Below, in pieces: positions 12,551 through 24,957 of a DNA stretch of 64,000 bases; positions within the stretch are counted from its first letter, which is position 1, and the number at the start of each line of letters is the position of its first letter. The DNA is from Iris pallida (Eukaryota > Streptophyta > Magnoliopsida > Asparagales > Iridaceae), in NCBI GenBank assembly GCA_029216955.1, contig JANAVB010012195.1, positions 186,001 through 250,000 of the forward strand, read 5' to 3'. Position numbers and translations under genes: made by a program. A model generated the notes under the pieces. The model saw only the letters and a list, made by a program, of their open reading frames with translations, had not been told where the DNA came from and made no database searches.

Positions 12551-14942
12551 TGTAATTCTCTGCTCCGCACGGTGCATTATGCTGAGTCGTTGACTCGAAG
12601 AGTTGCGTTGACCCGATTACGTATCGATGCGAATCGATATAAAGTGTTAAGTTGTCCTGAGCAATGCATCGAACTAAGTCGATGTGAAGAGTTGCCTTGT
12701 CCCAAAGAATGCATCGAGTGAATCTATGCGAAGCGTCGCGTTGCCTCGAAGGATAAGTACGTTGAGACGGCTCGAAGATTCTAAGAAATCGAATCGACCA
12801 AGGTGCAAGTCCGAATCGATGCAAGTAATGATTTTAGTTGGTTTCATGTGCAGGCTGTACGTTTACGCTGAAATGTTAGAGGTCGATCTTTTGCCTTATT
12901 CAGTAAGGGGTCCACGAAAGCAAATCGTCGTCTTGCGACGGACGGAAGCGTTGGCACGCTAAGGCAAATCGGACGTATAACTCAATGAAGCACGAAGTGC
13001 TCGAATGGCTAAGTCAGTAGAGTTGCCCGTGCGATGAAGTTATGAAATCGAGCCGCAACGGCTCGGCAAAATGATAAGGCACATCGATTCAAGGTAGGGG
13101 GACATTAACTCTCTTTCCTACTCCGTCATGCTTAAGTAAAATACATATCATTGATTGCTGAGTTAACCTATCAAAGTCACGGGCATGGCTCGATAGAAAG
13201 ATAAACGTAGTACGTATCGAACACTAGATAGAATAATTGAAATGAATCGTACGGCAGACGTACGAGTCGCTATGGAACATTGGATATCGTAAAGGCGAGC
13301 GCCTCGGTACGTAAGCCGCAATAACATGGGATAACTGTACTCGACGAGTACCTTAGTGCACGAACCATACCCTGCCTTCACGTACGAGTTAGAACGGGTA
13401 GAACATTGAAAGACAATAGGCGAGCGCCCTAGCGCGCAAGCTACGGACATTGAATGCTAAGTCATAGAACATCGGAACTACGGTCGAAACGTGCCTACGT
13501 GCACGAGATAATAAAATATGGCTTCGTTGCGAAAGAATACAGTTGTGGCATGAATGTGGCAGGACTGTCGGATATGACATGATGCCTCGAAAGGTGTTCG
13601 GGACCTTCGGGTCGTTCGGTTGACGAGCATCGAGTTGAGGCATGATGCCATTGAACATTGAAACAAAGTTTGAAATATAAGAACATAGAAAGTTAACGGA
13701 AGAAATACGAGATGATAATGCGACATGGTGCCCTTCGAAATGTTCGCAGCCTTCGGGCGTTCGTTGAGGACATTCGGGCGTTGTGCCAATTGAAATAGAG
13801 ATAAGCGAACTTGTTTGGTTGTATGAAAATAAGATGCGTTGTATGGTCAAATGGACTTAAAGATATGAAAGCCCGTGCATGGGTATTCCCTCGAACGCGG
13901 TGCGCCAGGGCGCTGGGACCGTTTGGCCTAGGAGGGATTCGTTTTCGGTATTGTTGGTACACTTTATTTAGATGGGTAGCGACCGTCTGGTGAATGTGAT
14001 AAGCCACTTGCTGCAATTATTTTGATGGCCTCTGATGTTGGTTAGCAACCGCACAGAGTTAACATCGTCTTATGTTTCGATTCGATAAATATAAGTCCAT
14101 TCTAGCCCAAAAAGCTAGTGACCTTCATATAGTTAAGGGCGACGGGTTTGGAAGTGCAAGGTATGCATATATCTGCATGGATGGATCCTGAATAGCGAGC
14201 ACTTTTAACATGACAGGGAAAACGGATAGGCATATTCACCTTGCGTCGGTGCAAGGGCGAGTGCGTCGATATTGCTAAGTTGTGCCACGAAACAAACACG
14301 AGATTGCTTGCCTGTTTATTTACGCGAATTGAATAACATGCTTGCCATGCTTTACAGTCTTCGAGTATGCCATGAACTCATCCTAAGGAGAACATAGAAA
14401 GAGAACTAAATTGTATGTTTGCATGAATCAATACAATACTAAATGTCGGTTTGTTAAGTGGGTTTTTGATCAGTACAGCGAGGACGAAAGTACTAATCCC
14501 CTACTAGTTTGCTAGCAGGTTCAGGGATTGGTCTGCTCGCGGCGGAGCTTCGCTTGAACACGTTGAGGCTTGGAATGCCGAAGCGTATTAAAGCGTGTGA
14601 TCGCATTGACGCTCGAACTCGCGACAGGATTGATGCGGCCGAGATATAGAAGGCATGATGTATGGAACGGTAAAATCCTTTGTGGGTAAGAGAGAACCTG
14701 AGTGTTGTAGCCAATCTGGCAAATTCCGTTGGGCTATCGAAAGCCTTTGTAATCTGATTTCGAATATCAATAAAGAGAATCGTTTCGTATACTCAGTTTT
14801 CCTTTCGTTGTGAATGTTCAACTCAAAGATAACCATCTGAGAACTTGTCATCTTGCCTTGCATGAGCGCAACTCCAGGCTCGTGCGGCATCACGCCCCAT
14901 GCGAGGACGATGATTTGGGTGATTCTGGGTCGGGGCGTGACA
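12551..14942 (+). repeat. 3' LTR of the non-coding LTR element
   Basis: This is the direct copy of 6763-9155, beginning TGTAATTCTCTGCTCCGCAC and ending CGGGGCGTGACA, immediately followed by the TSD GTGCT. It has the same AATAAAG signal near 14770. Confidence 0.9.
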
Positions 14943-14947
14943 GTGCT

Positions 14948-15262
14948 CGCCGGAGTAACGAGGGAGGCGGGGAGGAGGGAGGAGGAGGGGGGGTTGCCCG
15001 GGGCGGGGAGGAGGAGGAGGGGTGCTGGGCTGGCCGGGGCGGGGAGGAGGGGGAGGGGGTGCTCACTGGAGTAATGAGGAGGCTGAGGGAGGCGGGAAGG
15101 AGGGAGGAGGGGGGGCTGCCCGGGGCGGGGAGGAGAAGGAGGGGGGCTGGCTGGCCGGGGCTGGGAGGGAGGGTGCTCGCTGGAGTAAGGAGGGGAGCTG
15201 AGGGGGGCGGGGAGGAGGAGGGTGGGTGGCTGGCCGGAGGGAGGAGGGAGGAGGGGAGATGT
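14948..15262. repeat. G-rich minisatellite of the MULE, right part
   Basis: Tandem GGGGAGGAGGAGGGG-type units continue the array at 6640-6757. The plus strand is almost purine-only with C every 15-25 bp. The 151-codon ORF here is a low-complexity artefact. Confidence 0.85.
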
Positions 15263-15465
15263 TAGGGAAGGGGGGTAGTTTAGGTATTTTTTTTTATAAA
15301 AAAAATGTCACTTAACGGTCAAAACTAACGGTCTACAGACAGTAGGGGGCTGGCCGAGCAAGTCATAGATTGCAGGGATCTTTATTTACTAAATTTGGCT
15401 AAAAGGTCTTTCTACTCATAAAGTGCACATTTAACGAGGGATTTTTTGCGATTTTCGACCAATTT

Positions 15466-16307
15466 TAATTGTACTGATAGTATAAAATTTGTACAAAAAC
15501 TAAACACCATTTCTTCTAAGAATTTGATGAACATTATATCCATTTAAATCAAAATTTTCTGTATACATAGTTCACAACTTCCCTTCTACAAAACTCTTTG
15601 TTTCCATTTTAAATACCCTAACACTGTCCAATCTGCAGCAGAATCAAATCTCAAACACCCGAACTCCGTTTTCGTTTCGAACGGGCCCTTAAAATAGTCT
15701 GAAACAGCAGATACCACGCTGCAGTAGAAGCACGACCTGCAAGGCTGCAACAAAAGGAAATGCTGGAGTTACAGAATTCGGAATCCCCTTAGCAGGATGA
15801 AAAGCACGAGAGTTTAAGAAAAGTATGACCGTTATATTGAAAAAAAAAGAGATTGAAAACGAGAAACATATCTCAATATGATTTTTTATTGATAGAAAAT
15901 CATAATAGAACATGATTTTAGAATTTGTATAGAAAGACAGATGATAAGGGCACTACGGAGTTTACTAGGGGCAACACAAGATAGGGGCACACACTTAAGT
16001 CATTTTTTGTTAGTGATTGTCAAATTTTTGATAGGGAACAAACACATCAAATTTTGAGTTTTTCTCTTTCTTCCCACTTCATCTATCTCTTTCAATCCTA
16101 ATTTAGGTTTATGATTAGCTAATGGATGTTTTTTTGAAGTTTCAAACCTAATTTTAGGGGGTTTCGAACTTCAAATTTTTATACTAACTCGTTGGGGACG
16201 GCGCATCACTGTTAAAAATTTGGCAGTCCTCAGAAAGAAGTATATTTCTTAGGATTACCAAATTTTTTATAGGACTACCAAAATTTTGGCAGTCCAAGCA
16301 ATGCATA
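15466..16307. other. Unassigned AT-rich DNA
   Basis: Flanking DNA to the right of the MULE. I see no gene and no terminal repeats of a known element here. Confidence 0.5.
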
Positions 16308-17555
16308 TGTCACGCCCCAGTCCCATAGTACGTAGGACCGATACACGATTATGCCAGCTAGTATGCATACAAAGACTACTCCAACATATGAAACATATAA
16401 ACACATACTTACGATGTATATAAACTCCAACTCATATATAAGGTAAACTATTATGTCATATATATACGATAACATATATCATCCACAAAAATAAGAAGAA
16501 TAATTAAGCAAGAAACAACAAGGATATATATAAAATGCAAAAGTAATAATCCAAAGTACTCATATTCGGGTGGAGACAAATCCACTTCTATATGACTATT
16601 GAAAATGAAAAGTAGGAAATGGTCCAGTGGAAGTAAAAAAGACTAATAAATAAACCAATAGTTAAGAAATCACAAAAACTCGGAAGGCGAGACCTCCTCC
16701 TATGCTATGGCAGAATCTGGTCTAGGCTCATAAACCTCTGGGTACTCCTGATCATCCAAAATAAAGAAAATCAGGTCCTCAAAGGGATGTAGCATGATAC
16801 AAACAACATAATCTCATAATCTCACATAGTTCCCTTTGAAGACTATAGTTTCCGATTTTGGTAGATCATATGTCTATTGATTGTTGTCACACCCCAGTCC
16901 AAAAATATGTGAGACTGAGACATGTGACAATGACCAGCTACGTATTAAGTGGGCTCCAACCCAACACAATTACGTATACATTGTTCTAGGTCAAGTATAT
17001 ATGTCTAAAATACCAAGTCAACCATATCTCAATCCACATAATGAGTAAATAGCAAGAATGAATAATATGTTTCGTGCTCTGTAGCCCACTAGCATATATG
17101 CTCGAATAGACCCGAAGAATAATATAGGTCTATAAAATTAGGCCATATCAACAAAGATTATCATCATATGAAATCTAAAAGATGAAAAATCAATAAGGGG
17201 TACCACTAGCGATACATGAATTCAGGAAAAATATATATCCATCAAACACAATCCTCCATAATAACTCAGCAATACCCAATCAGCTGCCCTGTAGAGAAAA
17301 CAATGTCCTTAGAGGGATGTAGCAAGATGCATAATATGCGAGCCAACATGTAGTAGTAAATAGCATGCATAGAAGTCAATAAGGAATATAGAAGAAAAAT
17401 AATCTAAGAATTGACAAGTCACAAAGAAACATTGTATTAGACGTAGCTAATAAATAAATCGGGGTAACCACAGTCTAAATTATGGAAGCGTCCCGGAAGA
17501 GATGAGTGCACAAAAATCTGTATTCGAAAATTAGAAAATCTTCGTCCAATATGCA
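16308..17555 (-). mobile_element. Two LTR remnants, minus orientation
   Basis: At 16308 (TGTCACGCCCCAGTCCC) and 16885 (TGTCACACCCCAGTCC) two sequences start that read, in reverse complement, as the CTGGGG(C/T)GTGACA 3' end of an LTR. Both also carry an AGGGATGTAGCA(T/A)GAT motif, the reverse complement of a TGCTA..CCTCTGAGGAC region that occurs in the complete solo LTR at 23410. I could not find their other ends or TSDs, so these are treated as old truncated LTRs. The second was later hit by the ATGCA insertion at 17556. Confidence 0.6.
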
Positions 17556-19775
17556 TGTGAGACTCATCTCACAGTATCGATATTTATATACGGATACATA
17601 TTTTGTACTGTATTTCGTATTTTTTTTGCTTTTGGAACGCTTAAAAAAATTCCAAATTGTAGATTTTCTTCTTGACTGGCATGCCAACGATGTACCGATG
17701 TATACCGACGGCATACCGCCCGGACAGATTTCCACATTTTAGATGTTTTCGATTTTAGATATTTTTGTGAATAGTGTTTTCGATATTTTCGTGAATAGTA
17801 TTTTGGATATTTTGATGAATAGTATTTAGATATTTTTGTGAATAGTGTAGATGCACCATATTATCCAATGGATACTTGGTTTTCTTTTGATAGCCAAGAT
17901 TGACTTAGATTGTGACATGGATCACGATCCAACGATCACGATTAATTCATCAGTTCTATATATACCCATTGAGTTTCTCTCTTCTCTCTCTTTTCTTTCC
18001 TTCTTCATTTCCTCTTCATTTTCCTTCCTCTTCCTCAAGCTTGGGAAAGCTTGCCCTTGAGGCCTAGAGTGTGGTTTCGTACCCCTCTTGGTGGTGGAGT
18101 AGAAGATTAGGCTTGGTTGCTAAAACCTAGACAAGTACATCTTGTTCAAAAGTGACATGACCATGTTGTATTTTTAGTTTTCCATAGAAACTAAAGTTTT
18201 ATTGTTCTACAATATGCTTCTCTAAATTGTTAACATGTTTAGTATATATCACTTTTGGTTTTGATCAGTGGTATCGCGTATATCTGAGTTTATAGATGTG
18301 ATTTTCGAGTATTTTGAGATATTCATCTATCAAATTTTAAAATTTGTAAAAACTAATAATTTTATATTGTAGGAAATTCAATTCTATGCGATTTTGACTT
18401 TTAAAATTTTGAATTCCGATTTAAAACAAAGTTTTTATGTCCGAAACAAATTTTTGCCAATTTTTTAAGTTTTCGTTGCTATTTAGAAAAACAGAATTCT
18501 GACGTAATTTCGATGTATAATTTTCTACCCAAAAATTTTATATCTTTGGCCGGAATACCGTCGATATACCGAATTTGGCTGTTTTAGATTGATTTTGGCT
18601 ATTTTTGCCCTTTTTGTTATTTTTTTGATTGAAATGATATCTTAGCATGCTCTAGTAATATTGTTGTATAGATTGAAAGTGGTTGTACACCGTATATGCA
18701 TGATACAGGCTTATGTTCAGGTATTGTTCTATTGTCCAGATTTAGATAGTGGATCGTAGTAGCGCACTCCTGTACTGATTTCCCGATTGCCTTCTAGATT
18801 AAGATTGAATGCATATTCTTTATTGACACCATAGATTTAACTTGTTATATGTCTAATCTATTTTTTGCATCTTGGCAATGGACAATCGAGTGTGAGTATT
18901 GTCCATTGTATCGCGTGTAATGTGTATTGAGAATATTTGTCATCGATATCTCGCAAATGAACCGTACCCATGGCTCGTCATTATAAGATAATTTTTGAGT
19001 GTCCATGTCTTGAGAATTGAAAATGAACCTTATAGGTAATTGACTAGTAAACTCATATAGATTATTGGGAAGGGAGGACACTTCATGCTACCGCGACTCG
19101 GGTCGCTATGGGCCCCCATAGTAGCAGGGATAACCCCGATTGGCGTGGGCCCCTGACCTCTACTGATTGAGTAGATGTTTATCTACTATTGATATGATTT
19201 TGAGTAGATGTTTTGTCATGACCCGCATCCAGTATTTGGGCATGAGCCGTAGGTACGTCCAGCCTACGCCGCAGTATCAGCGGTAGAACGTTATCTAATC
19301 ATCTGCACATTTTATCAACACAACTACGCAATTTATATATTTCCACAAAACAGACCAAAATTCACAAATAAGTCCAATACAGAATAATATTTAGAGGTAA
19401 CCACAGCGAGAGAGACAGTTAAGAAATGAACTGAAATAGTCTCCAAGAGAGATCAAAATGCATCAAATGAAATAGTTTCAAAGAGAGATATCAACATGTA
19501 TTAAATGAAATATATACTACTCAACTCACAGAATCCTCAAAATAAAATATAACAACTGAAAAGTTTTCGGAGTCAACTCCGGCCCAACTAAATAATATCT
19601 AACTAAAAGTCATCTGCGGAGGGCTGTCCCGCATCCAGATCCTTCGGTATGCCCAGATCAGGGTCGACTGTTTGCTCATAGTAAGTAGTATAAAACTCCT
19701 CTAAATCATCACCTAAAAATGTTGGTTTTCTAGTCAGGAACGGAACAAGCACACATATGACAAGCTATCCGAGAC

Positions 19776-22700
19776 TGTCAATCCCTTGACCATTTTTTTT
19801 TATTTATTTATCCAGTTTATACCACTTATATTTTTGTCTAGTTACATATTGTTATTATTTTTGTTAAAGTATCAATAAAGGATCCAAAGGGAAATAAAAG
19901 AAATTGCAGGGACCTAAATGATTAAGTTGAGATTCAAATCTCAACTGTCATTTAAACACTCCTCTCAAATCGAGTTTTGAGTTCTTAAACTCTCAGATGA
20001 TTTCATCAGGATTCAAACTGATTTCCTCCAAATCCTACTAACCTTCGAACCGAAGTATTGCCATGAGCTGATCTCAGAGAACAACTCAAATTCAAATATG
20101 AACTTGTTTGTTTGGCCAAATCAAATTCCTCCCTACTCACCTTTAAATAGAAGGATACACCTAATCCTGCTTCAAACCCGATTTTGAATCCCCTCTTCTT
20201 ATCTCCTTCGGATTGTGCGGAGGTATATAAATTCAAATTCTCGATTTTTCCCATACACCACCCTCCATCCTCCGAATCCATAAACCCCTGCAACCGAATT
20301 CAATTCGGATTTCTCAAACCTCCTGATATATACATGGCCATAAGTAAATTCGAATTTGAGATAATCTTCCACCCAAAACCCTTAGATAAGAATAACCAGA
20401 TTTCTCCTTATCTCTTTGTTTAGATCAAATTACTATACATACCAGGAGGATCAACCGACCTCTCCTTAGAAAAACCCTAGTATATATAGGTAGGCAGACT
20501 TGTAACCGAACCCAAAAACCTCCCTTCAAACCCTCATCTCAATTTCTTCTTGCCAAAGATCAATCAGGAGACTTGGGATCAGCCGTTTTCCTCAACCAGC
20601 AATAGCAGTTAATTCTTCCTTTAATTCTGACATTGAACCATAATTAAGTTCAACCTAGGCTTATGATCTGATGTTGGGAATTATTGTTTAAATCGTTGAG
20701 AGTATCAAGTGGTACTCGACATGCATCAGGACTACCAATGCAATATCAGGCTTTACTCATTCAGGATAGTTTGGTATCAGGATTGACAGGGACTTACTAT
20801 AGACTCGAATACCCAAATATAGACATCAGGTGTCAGTATCAAACCTGATACTGGTTCAACCAGGACAACCTGGATCCTTCGATACATAACAACTATATGA
20901 TCAGATTAGTTGGTAGCTTATACCCTAGTGAAACTCGAGTTTCAGGTTGATACCACTGATGTCAAGAGCAGAGGATTGGTATGAAATACTAAATAACCCA
21001 ATAGCAGGGCATACTAGACTTTGGGAAACCTGATCCCAAGAGGGGCTCTGACCTAGGACTTGGTTTAAGTCGAATCACCCGTATCCGTGTCCCTTTTTCT
21101 TGAGTACACTGTGTATCCTGAAATAAGTCTGGGTATCAGACCTACAAACCGATACAAGTACAAATTGGGGGTGCCATCTAGGTAAATCCTGGAAAAGGAA
21201 CCCACTGTACTCTTTTCACTTATAGCATATACATTACCCTTGCATTGCACACTATAACATGATATACTACAACCTTAATATTCGATCCTGTGTCAGCCAT
21301 ACCTATATTGTAAAGTTTTCAGTCCACATCAAATATAGGAATAGTCATCACACTGTATAGCCCACATCATGTATGATGTCAGTTTTAAATTGATATTATG
21401 ACCTTTCAAACTTGATGTCCTGACCTTGCCATTATTCAGTCCATTTTATTTTAGTGTCAATATACTGTTTTGGTTTGTTGTACAACCTTGCACTCATGGT
21501 ATCAGGGAATAGTGGTTAGCCTTGTTGTTTGCTGACCAATGCCCCTCCCACCAGTTCACAGAGGTAAAGTAGGACATTTCATGGTTTGTAACAGCCATTA
21601 ACAATATGAGAATTTCATTGGAAAGGAGTATATGTGGTATTATAGCTTGGCAGAGGTTTGGTTATAGGCTATAGGTTATAGGCCCTATGACTATCTACTA
21701 GGGATTGTTCCTGAGTCTACTAGGATAACCATGATACAGATCCAATAGATTAAAAGTAGATGCTTAGGGAAGTTGTGAAGAGAAGTTATATATATGCTAG
21801 TCTAAGGAGCTGTTGTTTCTGGATACTATGTTTGTAGACTGCCTCTTCTATGTCCAGTTGGGAGTGGCCTGGGTATGGAGACAGCATGTCTGGGCTCAGC
21901 AGGTCAGCAGGACAGAAGGTGTATGGGCAACTGGTACTTGGATGCATATCAGAGTCATGAATAAACATTGGCACAAGCATAAAGAGGGCAGTCCAATACA
22001 TACCAATAAGAGGATGTGAAGATAATAGCCATTCAATTAAGGCAGGATATATATGTGCATCACTGTTAAGTCAATTGAGCAACTGGTAGTCATCTCCATG
22101 TAAACAAGTAGATTAGCAGAGTAGGGTGACTAGGGATCCAAGGGGCAGGGCAAGTAAGTACACCATAGGTGTAGATATAAATAATGTATATAGTTTCATT
22201 TGAATCAATTGGCATTTTTGTCCCAAGATTATACACAGGTATTAGTTGGCATCAACTGAAGGCCCTATTAGTAGACATCAGATTCTTATAGCAATATATT
22301 GGTGCCAGGAAGGGACTGAAGTCCTATTCGAATGTTTGGAATCCTGTATCCAACAGGAAGGGTGTGCAGGGAAGGCTAAGCTACCATGTTGATATTCATA
22401 TGTAGGTAGGAAATAGTGGGTATTATGGAATGTCAGTTAACTAGTAGTATCCCCAAAAAGTGTAGAACTGAGTACAGGGAACAAAAAGAGCATGTTAGTT
22501 TATATGGGTAAGTCTCAAATGTAAAACAGTCATGTGTAATAGCTTTAGGAATAACATGTTCCAAATACATGTGGGTGTGAGCATCAAAACATAAGGGTTG
22601 TATGAATTAGTACCAAATCCGAGTTGATAGGCTAATATATATATATATTTAGGAATAAGAGTGACGTCTAAGTAAACCACAAACATAGAGTAATTAGACC

Positions 22701-23840
22701 TTGACTTAGTTTTTCCCAATATCATGCATTAACCATCATGAATTATTGTATAGGTTCTTTGGTTTTTGACTCAGCAAATTGAACCGTGCCAGCAGCTCAG
22801 GACCTAAGGCAAGTATACCTTGCCTCCCTCTACAGTTTTATTTTCATGGATTTCATTTCAGTTTTCAGTCTTTGATTGTTTATGGACATGTGCTTTTCAT
22901 GTTATTTTCTGTGGAGTTATTTTTATTGCATATAGCCGTGTTCATGTTTGGTCTTGTGGTTCACCCTTGGAGTTCTCGTCAGTACCTTGCTTGAGTCGTG
23001 TCATAGAACGAGTGCGTGTAGTGAACTGCCATAGCCTTGATTATCGTTTTACACAACCAGAGAGTCCACACTCGGGACGAGGGTTGTTTGGTGCACCAGA
23101 GAGTCCACACTCGGGACGAGGGTTGACCAATTACACCAGAGAGTCCACACACGGGACGAGGGTGTCTTGTCGTGAGCTAACCAGAGAGTCCACACTCGGG
23201 ACGAGGGCTAGTGCTTAGTTCAAACCCGTGCATCCACACTCGGGATGAGGGTTTGGTTCTTCCATTGATCTCGTGTATCGTTCATCCGGCAGTTCATTTA
23301 TACGTAGTTGTTCTAGTGTTCATGTTCGTGGTCATTTGTCGGGTTCCTATTTTCTTGTTTATCCTCTTTGCGCATGATAAAACTATTAGATAGGCATGTA
23401 TATTATATATCTTGCTATGTCCTCTGAGGACCTGATGATCTCTTCAGGTTTAGCGATTGTATGGAGTTAGCTAGTGGTTCTGGATGACAGATGTGATGAT
23501 ACGCTTGCGGGATTCAGGTATCGTTATTGTGTTTATTATCCGCTCGTGCTTTCATACCTTATCATGAGATATCGTGTTTTTTGATTCAGTTTTAGACTCT
23601 TGTTATTTTCTTTAGAGTCTTGTCGGATATATATGCTAGTAGGCTGCAGACCACGACCCATAGTGTCCATTCATGTTTATTATTCTTATTGTGGATTGAG
23701 ATATAGATTTGTTTGCCATGATTTGGCAGCTTACCCTAGCTGTGACAGCGTTTACGTATTCGAGTCGGACTGGAGTCCGTTCGATACGTAGCTGGCTTGC
23801 TCACGAGCTCGCGTCCGAAAATCGAGTGCGGGTCGTGACA
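19776..23840 (+). mobile_element. Solo LTR, plus strand, 4.07 kb (nest level 3)
   Basis: The LTR begins TGTCAATCCCTTGACCA and ends GTGCGGGTCGTGACA, flanked by the TSD GAGAC (19771-19775 and 23841-23845). A TATA-like TATATATAGG lies near 20480. No primer site or ORF of note is present, so it is read as a solo LTR. Its 3' end resembles that of the level-2 LTR, so this is a related Ty3/gypsy-type family that inserted into its relative. Confidence 0.85.
23055..23262 (+). repeat. Five-copy interspersed 25-bp repeat within the solo LTR
   Basis: The motif GAGTCCACACTCGGGACGAG recurs five times at intervals of about 40-50 bp (near 23063, 23100, 23142, 23187 and, diverged, 23232). The spacers differ from each other. 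It lies in a plant LTR and is minisatellite-like. Confidence 0.85.
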
Positions 23841-24807
23841 GAGACATAATAAAAATCACAAAACATAAAAATAGCATATGAGAAGTGAAACTAGAAAATA
23901 ACAAGCATCGTGATATAGTAGTAAAAGAACATGCAACTCTATGGTGAGATATAGCGACTAGAAAGTAAATATGTAAAGCAGGGTGACATGGCAAAAGATG
24001 AAGAAAAAGATGAAACAACTGAAACAAGAACTATCTACGTGTATTGAAATATCAAGTTCGACACGTGAACGACTAAGGGGTAAATCTGGCACCCCGTACG
24101 TATCGTGTGCGGCTGCTATCAGTCACGATCAGACATTTTGGGATGGAATGGATAGTTCACACGTCTACTAAGATATTTTTCTGCCCAGCTAGTACTCATG
24201 GAATCAAGTCACAAGCATGGTAATAACGTGAATGACAGTGAAGAAGTATAAATAAATCCATGATACTAATCTCCGTGTGACGAGCGTGTCAACAAGCGGA
24301 AAAGACATACGTATAACATGTAAAGAAAACTATTAGAATCGAAGGCAATCAGTATATGTACTTGCAAGTGGTCCTAAGCTGCGGGTATGGGTCGAGTGCT
24401 GAGTCAGAGTCCAAATAACCTATATTATGCATTAATTTCTAGTCAATACATGAGTTTAGATTAAAAAGACTACTTTTGTATTATTGTTAATCTAAGTACA
24501 CTCTTCCTTGTCCCACTACAAACACACACTAGACTATAGAGGAGGTAACCTATCTACTTACATATTTATTTCCTCTATAACCTACAACCAATATCATTGT
24601 CTGAACCTCACAACTACTAGTATTGGTCTAAGGCTTGTGGAATTATTGCCACCTACAGATTAGCCTAACAAACTAGCTGCATTATTGACTAAGTTATGAT
24701 TACTTCACTAATAACCAAAAGACAATTGACAATGATCACAGTAACTAAACTAGCTGATGACTAGCTAATGAAGGTAAGTAAACTATCACTATACTGATAT
24801 TGATTTA

Positions 24808-24926
24808 TGTTGAGAACTAATAAGGGATTTAGTCCCACATTGGAAAAATGTAGTATGAAGAGGAGCTAGACTCCCTATAAATAGTGGAGTAGCTAATCAA
24901 TAAAAATACAACAATTATTCTCTACA
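24808..24926 (+). repeat. 5' LTR of the copia element
   Basis: Begins TGTTGAGAACTAATAAGGG and ends TTCTCTACA. A TATA box (CCTATAAATAG) lies at 24874-24884, so U3, R and U5 are all compressed into 119 bp. Confidence 0.95.
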
Positions 24927-24939
24927 AGGTATCAGAGCC
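24927..24939 (+). other. Primer-binding site of the copia element
   Basis: AGGTATCAGAGCC directly follows the 5' LTR and matches the initiator tRNA-Met 3' end, as in most plant copia elements. Confidence 0.85.
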
Positions 24940-24957
24940 ATAACCACACAAAAAAAT

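Larger units (their letters stand above)
6763..14942 (+). mobile_element. Non-coding LTR retrotransposon (LARD-like), 8.2 kb
   Basis: Two LTRs of about 2.39 kb (6763-9155 and 12551-14942) begin TGTAAT and end GTGACA, and they flank a 3.4-kb interior. A 5-bp TSD GTGCT is present on both sides (6758-6762 and 14943-14947). The primer site directly after the left LTR fixes the orientation as plus. The interior holds no gag or pol ORF; the few ORFs are under 130 codons, overlap in several frames and have no recognisable domain. This matches a large retrotransposon derivative mobilised by proteins from another element. The LTRs differ by several percent by eye. The sequence is unusually rich in TCG and CGA trinucleotides. 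Confidence 0.9.
6455..15456. mobile_element. Mutator-like (MULE) non-autonomous transposon, split by an LTR element
   Basis: The left terminus begins GGGTAAAGTGCAAAAAACTC (6455). The reverse complement of the right terminus begins GAAAATCGCAAAAAATCCC, followed in both by CTCGTTA. Both ends are flanked by the same 9-bp direct repeat GACCAATTT (6446-6454 and 15457-15465), the TSD length expected of Mutator-like elements. Similarity continues inward in degenerate form (both sides carry a CCGTTA...GTTAAGTG motif). Only about 820 bp belong to the transposon itself: 6455-6762 and 14948-15456. They enclose a G-rich minisatellite and no transposase, so it would depend on an enzyme supplied elsewhere. 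Confidence 0.85.

Noticed and set aside
23055..23262. CRISPR-like array (short repeats with spacers)
   Set aside because: The DNA is plant LTR sequence with only five degenerate units, irregular spacing and no cas genes. It is minisatellite-like.
19214..23840. One element with inverted ends TGTCATGACCCGCA and TGCGGGTCGTGACA
   Set aside because: Flanking bases differ (TGTTT versus GAGAC). Each end instead pairs with another terminus that has a matching TSD, giving two nested LTRs in opposite orientations.
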